DNA from: Streptomyces goshikiensis | GTDB taxonomy: Bacteria; Actinomycetota; Actinomycetes; Streptomycetales; Streptomycetaceae | DNA: 64,000 nucleotides | Reading direction: 5' to 3' | Assembly: GCF_014650555.1 (NCBI RefSeq) | Contig: NZ_BMVE01000007.1 | Coordinates: 186,001 to 250,000, forward strand | Shown: positions 43,901 through 52,900 of the stretch, piece by piece | Position numbering within the stretch: position 1 is the stretch's first letter | How the letters are laid out: each line of letters starts with the position of its first letter | The notes under the pieces: generated by a model | Databases searched by the model: none | What the model was told of the DNA's origin: nothing | The model's input: the letters and a program-made list of their open reading frames with translations, nothing else | Program-made: the position numbers and the translations under genes

Positions 43901-44916
43901 CCGCGAACGTCGTCGCCTGGATCCTGCTGCTCGTGATCGCCGCCTACGCGTGCGGCGGGGGAGTCGACTACGGCGCCGGGTTCTGGGACCTGTGCGCCGG
44001 CGGCGCGGCACGGGGCAAGCGCCCGCGCTGGCTGATCGACCACGCCATGGCACCGGTCTGGGAGGTCAACAACGTCTGGCTGATCTTCGTACTGGTCCTG
44101 ATGTGGACCGGATTCCCGGAGTTCTTCCAGACGGTGTTCACCGCCCTGTGGCTCCCCCTGGCGCTCGCCGCCGTCGGCATGGTCCTGCGCGGCGCCGGTT
44201 TCGCCCTGCGCAAGCCCACCCGCAACCTCGCCGGCCGCCGGATCTACGGCGCCGCCTTCGCCGTCTCCTCCCTGCTCACCCCGTTCTTCCTGGGCGCGGT
44301 CATCGGAGGCGTGGCCTCCGGGCGCGTCGCACCGGGCACCGTCGCCTCGGCCCACGCCTGGGCCAACACCACCTCGGTCATGGCCGGCCTGGTGGCCGTC
44401 GCCGCCACCGCCTTCCTGGGAGCCGTCTTCCTCTCCGTGGACGCCCGGCGCTTCGGGGCCACCGACCTGATCGGCTACTTCCGCCTCCGGGCCCGGATCG
44501 CCGGCTTCGCCCTGCTCGTGGTCGGCGTGATCGGTGTGACGCTGACCGACCCGCAGGCCGCGTACGTCCACCACGGGCTCACCCACGGCGCCGGACTGGC
44601 CGCCCTCCTCGCCGCCGTCGCGGCCCTGGTGCTCACCACCTGGCTGGTCTCCGGCCCCGCCTCCGGGTGGGCTCGGTACTCCTCGGTGGCCACCGTGGCG
44701 CTGCTGGTCGCCGCCTGGGGACTCGCCCAGCGGCCCTACCTGGTGCCCACGAGCCTGACCGTCCAGGAGGCCGCCGGGGCGAGCGAGCCGCTCCACTGGA
44801 TGCTCTTCGTCACCGCCGTCGCCCTGGTGCTGATCGGCCCCGCCCTGGTCCTGCTGTACCGCCTCGACACCCGGGGCGTACTGGAACCCCTCACCGAGGA
44901 GGACGTCGCCGAATGA
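43897..44916 (+). CDS. cydB: Cytochrome bd ubiquinol oxidase subunit II
   Basis: A 339-residue membrane protein with about eight to nine spans, starting 'VVAWILLLVIAAYACGGGVDYGAGFWDL' and containing 'HAMAPVWEVNNVWLIFVLVLMWTGFPEFF', both hallmarks of CydB. The GTG at 43897 overlaps the cydA stop (GTGA), so translation is coupled. A cation/proton antiporter gene follows after 19 bp, so the three genes are probably one operon. Confidence 0.94.
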   Translation: MTANVVAWILLLVIAAYACGGGVDYGAGFWDLCAGGAARGKRPRWLIDHAMAPVWEVNNVWLIFVLVLMWTGFPEFFQTVFTALWLPLALAAVGMVLRGAGFALRKPTRNLAGRRIYGAAFAVSSLLTPFFLGAVIGGVASGRVAPGTVASAHAWANTTSVMAGLVAVAATAFLGAVFLSVDARRFGATDLIGYFRLRARIAGFALLVVGVIGVTLTDPQAAYVHHGLTHGAGLAALLAAVAALVLTTWLVSGPASGWARYSSVATVALLVAAWGLAQRPYLVPTSLTVQEAAGASEPLHWMLFVTAVALVLIGPALVLLYRLDTRGVLEPLTEEDVAE

Positions 44917-44935
44917 CGGGAGGGGACGGGGTGCG

Positions 44936-46705
44936 GTGACCTCCACCCAGGTCCTGGTCGGCACCGCGCTGATCGTCGCCCTCGCCGTGGGCTCCCAGCT
45001 GCTGGCGAGCCTCCTGCGGATCCCGGCGATCCTCCTGCTGCTCCCGGCCGGTTTCATCGCGGGCGTCCTGACCGACGACGTCAACCCCGAGAAGCTGCTC
45101 GGCGCCGCGTTCTCCCCCCTCGTCTCGCTCGCCGTGGCGGTGATCCTCTTCGACGCCGGACTCGGCCTGGACACCCGCCGGCTGCGGGGCCACACCCGCA
45201 CCGTCGTGGTCCGGCTGATCTGGCTCGGGGCCCTGCTCACCGCGGTGGCGACAGCGCTGCTCGCCGTCCCCGTCCTCGGCATGTCCACCGGCGCGGCCGT
45301 CATGCTGGGCGCGATCCTCGTCGTCAGCGGACCGACGGTGGTCGGACCGCTCCTCGACTTCGTCCGCCCGAGCGAGCGCCTCCAGCGCGTCCTCGTCTGG
45401 GAGGGCACCCTGATCGACCCGCTCGGCGGCATCCTCGGGGCGCTCGTCTTCCACGGGGTCCGGGCCGGCGGGCAGCAAGGCCTCGGCAGCCAGGTCCTGG
45501 AGTTCGGCGGCAGCGCGGCCGTCGGACTGCTCGGCGGCACCGCCGGAGCGGCGGCGCTCTGGCTGCTGCTGCGCCGCCTCGACCTCGGTGAAGTGCTCGG
45601 CACGACGGTCCAGTTCGCCACCGTGGTCGCGGTCGCGGCGGCCTGTGACGCGTTCCGTGACGACACCGGCCTCATCGCCGCCGTCGTCATGGGGATGGCG
45701 CTGGCCAACCTGCCGGGGCTGGACATCCCCGCCCGGCGGCCCTTCTTCGAGACGCTGGTCTCACTGATCATCGGCGTGCTGTTCGTCTCCATCTCGGCCA
45801 CCGTCACCCCGCAGTCCCTCAGCCACGTGGTGCTGCCCGCGCTCGTGCTCGTCGCCGCCCTCGTCCTCGCGGTCAGACCCCTGGTGGCGCTGCTCTCCAC
45901 GGCCCGGACCGACGTCCCCTACCGCGAGAGGTGGTTCATCGGCTGGATGGCCCCGCGCGGCATCGTCGCCGCGGCCACCGCCTCCACCTTCTCCGTCTCC
46001 CTCGTCCAGGCCGGCGTCGCCGGCGCGCAGAAGATCCTCCCGGCCACCTTCATCGTGATCGTCGCCACCGTCATGGTGTACGGCCTCACCGCGCTCCCCG
46101 CGGCCCGGCTGCTCGGCGTCCGCCGGTCCGCCCGGTCCCGGCCGCTCCTGGTGGGCGGCGATCCCTGGGTGGTGGAGCTGGGCGGCGCCCTGCGCGCGGC
46201 GGGTCTGGACGTACTCATGTGGGCCGGCCTCGACGAGCAGCGCCGGAGCATCAAGGACGCCGGTCTCGGACTGGCCCCGGGCGAACTGCTCGCCGCCGCG
46301 ACCGGCGCCGGCGCCGAACTCGAAGGCATCACCGACGTACTCCTGCTCACCAGCGAGGACGACTTCAACGCGCTCGCGCTGCTCACCCTCAAGGCGACGG
46401 TGAAGGGCCCCGTCCACCGCCTGGAGCCGCCCACCCGCAGCCACGGGGTCATCGCCCCCTACACCGGAGGCGAGGCGCTGTTCTCCCGCGGACTGGGCCG
46501 GACCGAGCTGGCCCGCCGGTACGCGGACGGCGCCCGTGTCGTCGCCTTCCGGGTCGAGGGGGACATCCCGCCCGGACACGAGGTGCTGTTCCTGGTGCGC
46601 CCGAGCGGACAGCTCCTCGCGGTCACCGACACCACCGTGCCCGTACCGGCGGCCGGGGACACCGCCATCCTGCTGACCCCCGCGGCCGCGCCCGGCCGCG
46701 GGTAG
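44936..46705 (+). CDS. Cation/proton antiporter (CPA1-type) with soluble C-terminal domain
   Basis: A 589-residue protein. The first ~400 residues form 12 or so membrane segments with antiporter motifs 'ILLLLPAGFIAGVL', 'ILFDAGLGLDTRRLRGH', 'VVSGPTVVGPLLDFVRP' and 'MAPRGIVAAATAS'. Residues ~405-589 form a cytoplasmic domain with TrkA/RCK-like character ('VHRLEPPTRSHGVIAPYTGGEALF', 'LLVRPSGQLLAVTDTT'-type C-terminal part), suggesting gating by a ligand. The GTG at 44936 follows GGGAGGGG. It lies downstream of cydAB and ends in a shared terminator. Confidence 0.88.
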   Translation: MTSTQVLVGTALIVALAVGSQLLASLLRIPAILLLLPAGFIAGVLTDDVNPEKLLGAAFSPLVSLAVAVILFDAGLGLDTRRLRGHTRTVVVRLIWLGALLTAVATALLAVPVLGMSTGAAVMLGAILVVSGPTVVGPLLDFVRPSERLQRVLVWEGTLIDPLGGILGALVFHGVRAGGQQGLGSQVLEFGGSAAVGLLGGTAGAAALWLLLRRLDLGEVLGTTVQFATVVAVAAACDAFRDDTGLIAAVVMGMALANLPGLDIPARRPFFETLVSLIIGVLFVSISATVTPQSLSHVVLPALVLVAALVLAVRPLVALLSTARTDVPYRERWFIGWMAPRGIVAAATASTFSVSLVQAGVAGAQKILPATFIVIVATVMVYGLTALPAARLLGVRRSARSRPLLVGGDPWVVELGGALRAAGLDVLMWAGLDEQRRSIKDAGLGLAPGELLAAATGAGAELEGITDVLLLTSEDDFNALALLTLKATVKGPVHRLEPPTRSHGVIAPYTGGEALFSRGLGRTELARRYADGARVVAFRVEGDIPPGHEVLFLVRPSGQLLAVTDTTVPVPAAGDTAILLTPAAAPGRG

Positions 46706-46717
46706 GCGCGGCCGCGG
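46680..46717. terminator. Bidirectional terminator between convergent antiporter and GMC genes
   Basis: A perfect 13-bp inverted repeat (46680-46692 and 46705-46717) with a 12-base loop overlaps the antiporter stop and ends one base before the GMC stop codon. Confidence 0.7.
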
Positions 46718-46718
46718 C

Positions 46719-48299
46719 TCAGCGGATGCGTTCGGCGATGAGGTCGCCGACGCGCATCGCGTTGGCGATGGCGGTGAGCGAGGGGTTCACGGCGCCGATG
46801 CTCGGGAAGAAGGAGGTGTCCACGACGTAGAGGTTGTCGAGGTCGTGCGCCTTGCAGTCGACGTCGAGCGCCGAGCTGCGCGGGTCGGTCCCGAAACGGA
46901 CGGTGCCCGCCTGGTGGGCGGTGGCGCCGATCGGCATGCCCTTGTGCAGGTAGAGGCTGTGCGGGAGGAGATGGTGCGGATGCATGCCCAGCTTGCCGAG
47001 CATCCCCCGCAGCTTGTGCTGCAGCCGCTTCAGCCCTTCGATGTTGTTCTTCTCGTCCAGTGCCAGGTGGATGTCGCCGTTGTCGTCCAGGGTGACGCGG
47101 TTCTCCGGCTGGGGCAGGTCCTCGCCGCACAGCCAGAAGTCCACAGCGTGGTGGGCCAGCACCTCGAACGGCATGTCGGGCGAGGCCATGCCCGCCCAGC
47201 GCGGCGCCTCGCCCTTGATCTGGTCCGCGTCGGACTTGCCCAGCATCTGGATGCCGCCGAGCGGGAACTCCCAGTCGTCCGCGCCCAGGTACCAGTCGTT
47301 CAGCGCGAGGGTCTTCTGGAACTGCGTGTCGTTCGGCTCGTGCGACACCGCCATCAGGGCCAGGTTGTTGTGCCGCATGTAGTGGCGGCCGACGACGTCC
47401 GAGCTGTTGGCCAGCCCGCGGGGGTGCCGCTCGTTCGCGGAACGCAGCAGCAGCGCGGCGGAGTTCACCGCGCCGCAGGCCACCACCACGATGTCGGCGC
47501 CGAACCGGGCCTCGGAGCCGTCCTCCAGCTCGGCGACCACCGCGGTGACGGTGCGCCCGGTGTCGTCGGTCTCCAGCTTCCGGACGTTGGCCCCCGTGAC
47601 CATGTCGACGTTGTCGTGCCTCAGCGCGGGGTCGACGCAGACCACCTGGGAGTCCGCCTTGCCGCGCACCAGGCAGGGGAAGCCGTCCACCCGGTTGCAG
47701 CGGATGCACACGCTGTCGTGGGTCGCGCGGCCCTCGGCGTCCTGGGTGAGGTTGACGCCGATGGGCAGGTGGAAGGGGTGCAGGCCGTGGCTCTCCAGGT
47801 CGTCGCTGAGCTGCTGGATCCGGGGCTCGTGCAGCACCGGCGGGAGGGCGTACTGGGCGCTGACCGGCCCCTCGCCCGGATCCTCGCCGTGCCGGCCGTG
47901 TACGAGGTAGAGGTGCTCCGCCTCCGTGTAGTACGGCTCCAGGTCCTCGTAACGGAGCGGCCAGGCCGGGGAGATGCCGCCGTGGTGGCGCAACTCGCCG
48001 AAGTCCTCGGGGCGCAGGCGGAACAGCGCGGCGCCGAAGAACTTGGTGTTGCCGCCGACGTAGTAGTTGACCTCCGGCGGGAAGCGGTCACCGTGCTTGT
48101 CGTACCAGAACTCGGGCGCGCGGTACTTGCCCTTGACGAAGACCGCCGTGGACTCCCAGTTGTCGCGCTCCCGTGGGAGGTAGCCGCCGCGCTCCAGGAT
48201 CAGGACGCGCTTGCCGGTCGGGGCGAGGCGGTGGGCGAGCGTGCCGCCGCCCGCACCGGTTCCGATGACGATGACGTCGTACTGCTGGTTGTCGACCAT
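46719..48299 (-). CDS. GMC-family FAD-dependent oxidoreductase
   Basis: A 526-residue flavoenzyme. The N-terminal FAD motif is 'YDVIVIGTGAGGGTLAHRLA' followed by 'RVLILERGG', the second FAD motif is 'NYYVGGNTKFFGAALFRLRPEDF', and the C-terminal GMC signature is 'LYVVDTSFFPSIGAVNPSLT' with catalytic His in 'GATAHQAGTVRFG'. A cysteine pair 'CIRCNRVDGFPC' is present. GMC enzymes oxidise alcohols or sugars. The ATG at 48299 has GAGG upstream and is preferred over GTG 48308. It is the last gene of a likely operon with the cyclase-family and GH15 genes. Substrate unknown. Confidence 0.9.
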   Translation of the reverse strand: MVDNQQYDVIVIGTGAGGGTLAHRLAPTGKRVLILERGGYLPRERDNWESTAVFVKGKYRAPEFWYDKHGDRFPPEVNYYVGGNTKFFGAALFRLRPEDFGELRHHGGISPAWPLRYEDLEPYYTEAEHLYLVHGRHGEDPGEGPVSAQYALPPVLHEPRIQQLSDDLESHGLHPFHLPIGVNLTQDAEGRATHDSVCIRCNRVDGFPCLVRGKADSQVVCVDPALRHDNVDMVTGANVRKLETDDTGRTVTAVVAELEDGSEARFGADIVVVACGAVNSAALLLRSANERHPRGLANSSDVVGRHYMRHNNLALMAVSHEPNDTQFQKTLALNDWYLGADDWEFPLGGIQMLGKSDADQIKGEAPRWAGMASPDMPFEVLAHHAVDFWLCGEDLPQPENRVTLDDNGDIHLALDEKNNIEGLKRLQHKLRGMLGKLGMHPHHLLPHSLYLHKGMPIGATAHQAGTVRFGTDPRSSALDVDCKAHDLDNLYVVDTSFFPSIGAVNPSLTAIANAMRVGDLIAERIR

Positions 48300-48322
48300 G
48301 GCGGCCACCTCGGTGTCGTGGG

Positions 48323-49267
48323 TCAGAGGATCGCGATGGGGTTGACGGGTGAACCGGTGGCCCGGGGGAGCCGCAGCGGTGCCACCACGCAGAAGAACGA
48401 CCAGCGGCCCTCCTCCTCGCAGAGCGGCACCAGGTCCTCGAACTGGAGGTAGTCCAGCAGGTACAGCCCGAGGGCGTGCACGCCCAGTACGTGGACGGGG
48501 AACTCCACTCCGTCCGTCAGGCTCGGGGCCGTGTCGTTGTTGCCGTCGCCGCCCAGGGCGGCCACCCGGCGCTCGGCCAGGAGTTCCATCGCCGCCGGGT
48601 GCAGCCCGGCCCGGGTCTCGGCCGCGTTCCAGGGACCGGACTCGGTGCGCCGGCGCCGGTGGCCGACCCGGACGAAGAGCAGATCGCCCTCGCCGACCCT
48701 GACGTCCTGGCTCCGCTCGGCGGCCAGCAGGTCGGCGGCGGTGACGTGGTCGCCGGGATCGAGCCAGGGCACCCCGCGCAGGCGCGGGATGTCGAGCAGG
48801 ACGCCCCGGCCGACGATGCCGTCGCGCGCCAGCTCCACGGACAGCGCGGTGGCGCCTTCCGGGGTGAGGGAGGCCGCGGAGACGCCGCCGTGCAGGGTGC
48901 CGTTCCAGACGACGTGGCAGAGGGCGTCGAGATGGCTGTCGGCGTCGCCGTGCACGTTCATGCCGAATCGGTCGGTGGCGAAGTGCAGGCCGAGGGCGAG
49001 CGCCTCGTCCTCGGAGGGGCCGGTGAGCCGGTGGCCGGCGGGCTGGGGGTTGTCCGGGGCGGACCGGGTCTCGACGGGGGCCGCGAGCGTGACCGTCCGG
49101 CCGGAGCGGATCTCGCCCGCGGCGGCCCGGACGCAGGCCGGCGGGATACGGGCCGGCGAGCCGCCGGCGCCCGTCGCCCGGCGGCGGAGGGCGGCGTACA
49201 GGGCCTCGAACTCGGCCGGGCTCTGGCGCGGCCCCCGGCCCGGCCGGCTCTCCTGGTCCGTGGACAC
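48323..49267 (-). CDS. Cyclase-family (kynurenine formamidase-like) metal hydrolase
   Basis: A 314-residue protein of the cyclase/KynB family. The metal-binding motif is seen as 'NVHGDADSHLDALCHVVWNG', a variant of HxGTHxDxPxH, and near the end is 'PVHVLGVHALGLYLLDYLQFEDL'. Such enzymes hydrolyse amides or lactone-like substrates; the altered motif makes a specific call unsafe. The GTG at 49267 has GGAG upstream and lies 14 bp after the GH15 stop. Homologues are often found next to GMC oxidoreductases as here. Confidence 0.85.
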   Translation of the reverse strand: MSTDQESRPGRGPRQSPAEFEALYAALRRRATGAGGSPARIPPACVRAAAGEIRSGRTVTLAAPVETRSAPDNPQPAGHRLTGPSEDEALALGLHFATDRFGMNVHGDADSHLDALCHVVWNGTLHGGVSAASLTPEGATALSVELARDGIVGRGVLLDIPRLRGVPWLDPGDHVTAADLLAAERSQDVRVGEGDLLFVRVGHRRRRTESGPWNAAETRAGLHPAAMELLAERRVAALGGDGNNDTAPSLTDGVEFPVHVLGVHALGLYLLDYLQFEDLVPLCEEEGRWSFFCVVAPLRLPRATGSPVNPIAIL

Positions 49268-49281
49268 CTCCGCTCCCGGGT

Positions 49282-51105
49282 TCACTTCGCGCGTTGCCGG
49301 TCGAGGGCCTCGTCCAGGGTGCAGGCCGCGGTGATCAGCGACAGGTGGGTGAACGCCTGCGGGAAGTTGCCGAGTTGCTCGCCGCTGGCGCCCACCTCCT
49401 CGGCGAAGAGACCGACGTGGTTGGCGTAGGTGTGCATCTTCTCGAACGTGTACCGGGCCGGCCGCAGCCTTCCGGCCCGCGCCAGCGCGTCCACGTAGAG
49501 GAAGGTGCAGAGGCTGAAGGTGCCCTCGGAGCCGCGCAGGCCGTCCGGGGAGGCGGCCGGGTCGTACCGGTAGACGAGGCTGTCGGAGACCAGGGTGCGG
49601 TCCATCGCGTCCAGGGTCGACAGCCACGACGGGTCACGGGGGCTGACGAACCCGACCCGGGGCATCAGCAGCAGCGAGGCGTCGAGCACGTCCTGCCCGC
49701 CGTAGTGCTGGACGTACGCCCGGTTCGCCTCGCTCCAGCCGTGCTCCATCACCTGCTCCAGGATGGCGTCGCGGGCCTGCGTCCAGCGGTCGGTGTCGGC
49801 GGGCCGGCTGAACTCGGCCGCCAGCCGCAGGCCGCGGTCGAAGGCGGACCAGCACATGATCCGGCTGTACGTGAAGTCCTTGCGGCCGCCGCGCGTCTCC
49901 CAGATGCCCTCGTCGGGGCGGTCCCAGGAGTCGGCCAGCCAGTCGAGGGTGCTGGACAGCACCTTCCAGCCCCGGAAGCCGGTCTCGGCGGCCACCTCGT
50001 GGCCCGCCGACAGGGCGTAGAGCGCCTCGCCGTAGATGTCCAGCTGGAGCTGGTCCGCGGCGGCGTTGCCGAGGCGCACCGGGGCCGAGCCGCGGTAGCC
50101 CTCCAGGTGTCCGAGGACCTCCTCGCCGAGCAGGGGTTCCCCGTCGACCCGGTACATGATCTGGAGCGGCTCGCCGGGCTTGCCCGCGCTCTCGCGCAGC
50201 CGGTCGCCGAGCCAGCGCGTGAAGGCGGCGGCCTCTTCGACGTAGCCGAGGTCGAGCAGGGACCGGACGGAGAGCGAGCCGTCCCGCACCCAGGTGTAGC
50301 GGTAGTCCCAGTTGCGTTCGCCGCCGACCTGTTCGGGCAGGCCCATGGTGGCCGCGGCGACCGGGGCGCCGGTGGGCGCGTAGGTGAGCAGTTTCAGGGT
50401 GATGGCGGAGCGGTTGACCATGTCGGGCCAGCGGCCCCGGTAGTTGGAGCCCCGGACCCACTTCTGCCAGAAGTCGACCGCGTCCCAGAGCTGCCCGGTG
50501 ACACCGTCGACGGTGAGCGGAGCCGGGGGCGCGTCGTCCTTTCCGCAGACGGTGAGCACCGCGGCCGCCGATTCCCCGACCTGTAGCGTGACCGAGCCGC
50601 GCAGGTCCTCGCCGTCGCGTTCCAGGGGGAAGGTGCTCTGGAGGAACGCGGTCACGCCGGGTGCCCGGAAGGTGGCGTCGGCGCCGTTCAGTTCGAGGGT
50701 GTGGGTGGCCCGGCCGTAGTCGAACCGGGGGCGGCACTCCAGGTCGAAGCGCACGGTGCCCCGCACGGTGCGTGCGGTCCGGATCAGGGTGTGCCGGTCG
50801 GCCGCGGTGCGGGCGGTGTTCGGCGGCATCCAGTCGATCACCTCGCCGACGCCGTCGGGCGACATGAAGCGGGTGACCAGGAGGGCCGTGTCCGGATAGT
50901 AGAGCTGCTTGCAGCTGGCGTCAGGATCGTCGGGGCCGAGGAGGAAGTACCCTCCCCGGTCGTGGTCGAGCAGTGCGGCGAAGAGGCTGGGCGAGTCGAA
51001 TCGGGGTGCGGCGAACCAGTCCACCACCCCCCGGGAGGTCACCAGTGCGGCCGTCTGGAGGTCCCCTATGAGGCCGTGCTCGGCTATGGGCGGGTATCGG
51101 TCCAT
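49282..51105 (-). CDS. Glycoside hydrolase family 15 protein (glucoamylase/trehalase-like)
   Basis: A 607-residue GH15 enzyme. The N-terminal beta domain starts 'MDRYPPIAEHGLIGDLQTAA' and continues 'DWFAAPRFDSPSLFAALLD'. The (alpha/alpha)6 barrel includes 'NWDYRYTWVRDGSLSVRSLLDLG', 'GIWETRGGRKDFTYSRIMCW' (general acid Glu) and 'GSEGTFSLCTFLYVDALA' (second acidic residue). Bacterial GH15 proteins of this type act as trehalases or glucoamylases. The ATG at 51105 is chosen at the conserved start; an upstream ATG at 51141 is possible. First gene of the GH15, cyclase and GMC unit. Confidence 0.92.
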   Translation of the reverse strand: MDRYPPIAEHGLIGDLQTAALVTSRGVVDWFAAPRFDSPSLFAALLDHDRGGYFLLGPDDPDASCKQLYYPDTALLVTRFMSPDGVGEVIDWMPPNTARTAADRHTLIRTARTVRGTVRFDLECRPRFDYGRATHTLELNGADATFRAPGVTAFLQSTFPLERDGEDLRGSVTLQVGESAAAVLTVCGKDDAPPAPLTVDGVTGQLWDAVDFWQKWVRGSNYRGRWPDMVNRSAITLKLLTYAPTGAPVAAATMGLPEQVGGERNWDYRYTWVRDGSLSVRSLLDLGYVEEAAAFTRWLGDRLRESAGKPGEPLQIMYRVDGEPLLGEEVLGHLEGYRGSAPVRLGNAAADQLQLDIYGEALYALSAGHEVAAETGFRGWKVLSSTLDWLADSWDRPDEGIWETRGGRKDFTYSRIMCWSAFDRGLRLAAEFSRPADTDRWTQARDAILEQVMEHGWSEANRAYVQHYGGQDVLDASLLLMPRVGFVSPRDPSWLSTLDAMDRTLVSDSLVYRYDPAASPDGLRGSEGTFSLCTFLYVDALARAGRLRPARYTFEKMHTYANHVGLFAEEVGASGEQLGNFPQAFTHLSLITAACTLDEALDRQRAK

Positions 51106-51199
51106 GAGCGTCCCCAGATGAGAGAGATCCTTACGACTCACTATCTGTCAGGAACCCCCGATGTGCCTGTTGCGCCGGTTGGTGGGCGGCTGACCTGCG

Positions 51200-52771
51200 C
51201 TAATCGTCCCGGTGGGAATGGTGGGCCCACGGGTGGCGCAGCCGGATCCAGATGTCCCGGGCCTGCCGTCCGGCGGCCGTCCGGCTGCGGGCCACCAGCC
51301 GCTCCGCCTCCCCGGGCGTCTCGACCATCGGCCCCGAGCCCCGCAGCGGCTTGCCGGCGGTCTCGTGGAGGAACAGGGTCGACACGAACCCGATGACGCC
51401 CGCGGCCATCAGGTAGTACGCCGGGACCATGTCGTTGCCCGTGGCCTCCACGAGCGCCGAGGTGAACAGCGGCGTCGTCCCTCCGAAGAGCGAGACGGAG
51501 ATGTTGAAGGCGATCGACAGGGCGCCGTAGCGCAGGCGCGTGGGGAAGAGGGCCGGCAGGGTGGAGGCGGCCGTACCGGCGAAACAGACCAGCAGCAGGC
51601 CGAGGACGGCGCAGCCCACCGCGGGCAGCAGGACGCCGCCCTCGCGGATGAGCAGGAAGGCCGGGACGGCGAGGACGATCATGGCGACGCTTCCCGTGAG
51701 GAAGACGGGCCGCCGGCCCCAGCGGTCGGAGGTGTGCCCCACCGCCGTGATCGTCAGGACCACCAGCAGCATGGTGGCGAGCACCAGGAGCTGCGCCGTG
51801 GTGTCGTTCTGGCCGAGGGTGACCGTCATGTACGTCGGCAGGTACGAGGTCACCATGTAGTTGGTGACGTTGTAGAGCAGGACCAGCCCCATGCAGATGA
51901 GCACCGCGTGCCAGTGGCGGGTGAAGATCTCCTTGAGGTGTCCCCGGCCGCTCTCGCCGGCGCCCTCGGCGCCCGGCAGGTCGGCCTTCCCCTCCGACGC
52001 CGCGTAGGCGGCCTCCTTCTTGAACGCAGGGGTCTCCTCCAGCTTCATCCGCATGTACAGGCCGATCAGACCCAGCGGTCCCGCGATGAAGAAGGGGATG
52101 CGCCAGCCCCAGTCCTGCAGCCCCTGCTCGCCCAGGATGAGCGTCAGGACGGTGACGAGACCGGATCCCAGGGCGTAGCCGACGAAGGTGCCGAAGTCGA
52201 GCCAGCTGCCGAGGAACCCCCGGCGCTTGTCGGGGGCGTACTCGGCGATGTAGGTGGTGGCGCCGGCGTACTCACCGCCGGTCGAGAACCCCTGGAACAG
52301 CCGGCAGACGAGCAGGAGCAGGGGCGCGAGGAAGCCGACGGCGGCGTAGGTGGGCAGGAAGCCGACGGCGAAGGTGCTCGCCGCCATCATGATCATGGTG
52401 GCGGCGAGCACCTTCTGCCGGCCGATACGGTCGCCCAGCGGTCCGAAGACCAGTCCGCCGAGCGGGCGGACCAGGAAGGCCGCGGCGAAGGTGGCGAAGG
52501 CGGCGACCACCTGGGCACCGGGGGAGCTCGACGGGAAGAAGACCTTGCCCATCGTCCCGGCCAGATAGGCGTACACACCGAAGTCGAACCACTCCATGGT
52601 GTTGCCCAGCGCGGCGGCGGTCACGGCGCGGTGCACCTGCGGCCGGTCCGAGACCGTCACGTCCTCGCTGCTGAGGGCCTTCTTGCGACGGCGGAGCAGC
52701 GTGCGCAGCATCCGGTCCGTCGCCGGATGGCCACGGCGCGGGGGCGGTGGGCGGCGCGATGGTCCTGCCAT
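51200..52771 (-). CDS. MFS transporter, metabolite:H+ symporter (MHS) family
   Basis: A 523-residue, 12-span transporter. MHS/ProP-type signatures are 'AALGNTMEWFDFGVYAYLAG', 'RPLGGLVFGPLGDRIGRQKVL', 'CRLFQGFSTGGEYAGATTYI' and 'RRGFLGSWLDFGTFVGYALG'. These symporters import compatible solutes or organic acids such as proline, betaine, citrate or ketoglutarate; the substrate cannot be fixed by eye. The ATG at 52771 has AAAGGG upstream. Confidence 0.92.
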   Translation of the reverse strand: MAGPSRRPPPPRRGHPATDRMLRTLLRRRKKALSSEDVTVSDRPQVHRAVTAAALGNTMEWFDFGVYAYLAGTMGKVFFPSSSPGAQVVAAFATFAAAFLVRPLGGLVFGPLGDRIGRQKVLAATMIMMAASTFAVGFLPTYAAVGFLAPLLLLVCRLFQGFSTGGEYAGATTYIAEYAPDKRRGFLGSWLDFGTFVGYALGSGLVTVLTLILGEQGLQDWGWRIPFFIAGPLGLIGLYMRMKLEETPAFKKEAAYAASEGKADLPGAEGAGESGRGHLKEIFTRHWHAVLICMGLVLLYNVTNYMVTSYLPTYMTVTLGQNDTTAQLLVLATMLLVVLTITAVGHTSDRWGRRPVFLTGSVAMIVLAVPAFLLIREGGVLLPAVGCAVLGLLLVCFAGTAASTLPALFPTRLRYGALSIAFNISVSLFGGTTPLFTSALVEATGNDMVPAYYLMAAGVIGFVSTLFLHETAGKPLRGSGPMVETPGEAERLVARSRTAAGRQARDIWIRLRHPWAHHSHRDD

Positions 52772-52900
52772 GGTGACGCCCTTTCTGCCTGGTCCGCGGC
52801 TGTCGCGTCGATCCCTGATTCTCCGTCCGCCGCGCGGATCCGGCATCCCGGCGGGGCCGTCCGCATGAAGACCGCCCGGCCCCGTTGGCCCGCCGGTGGT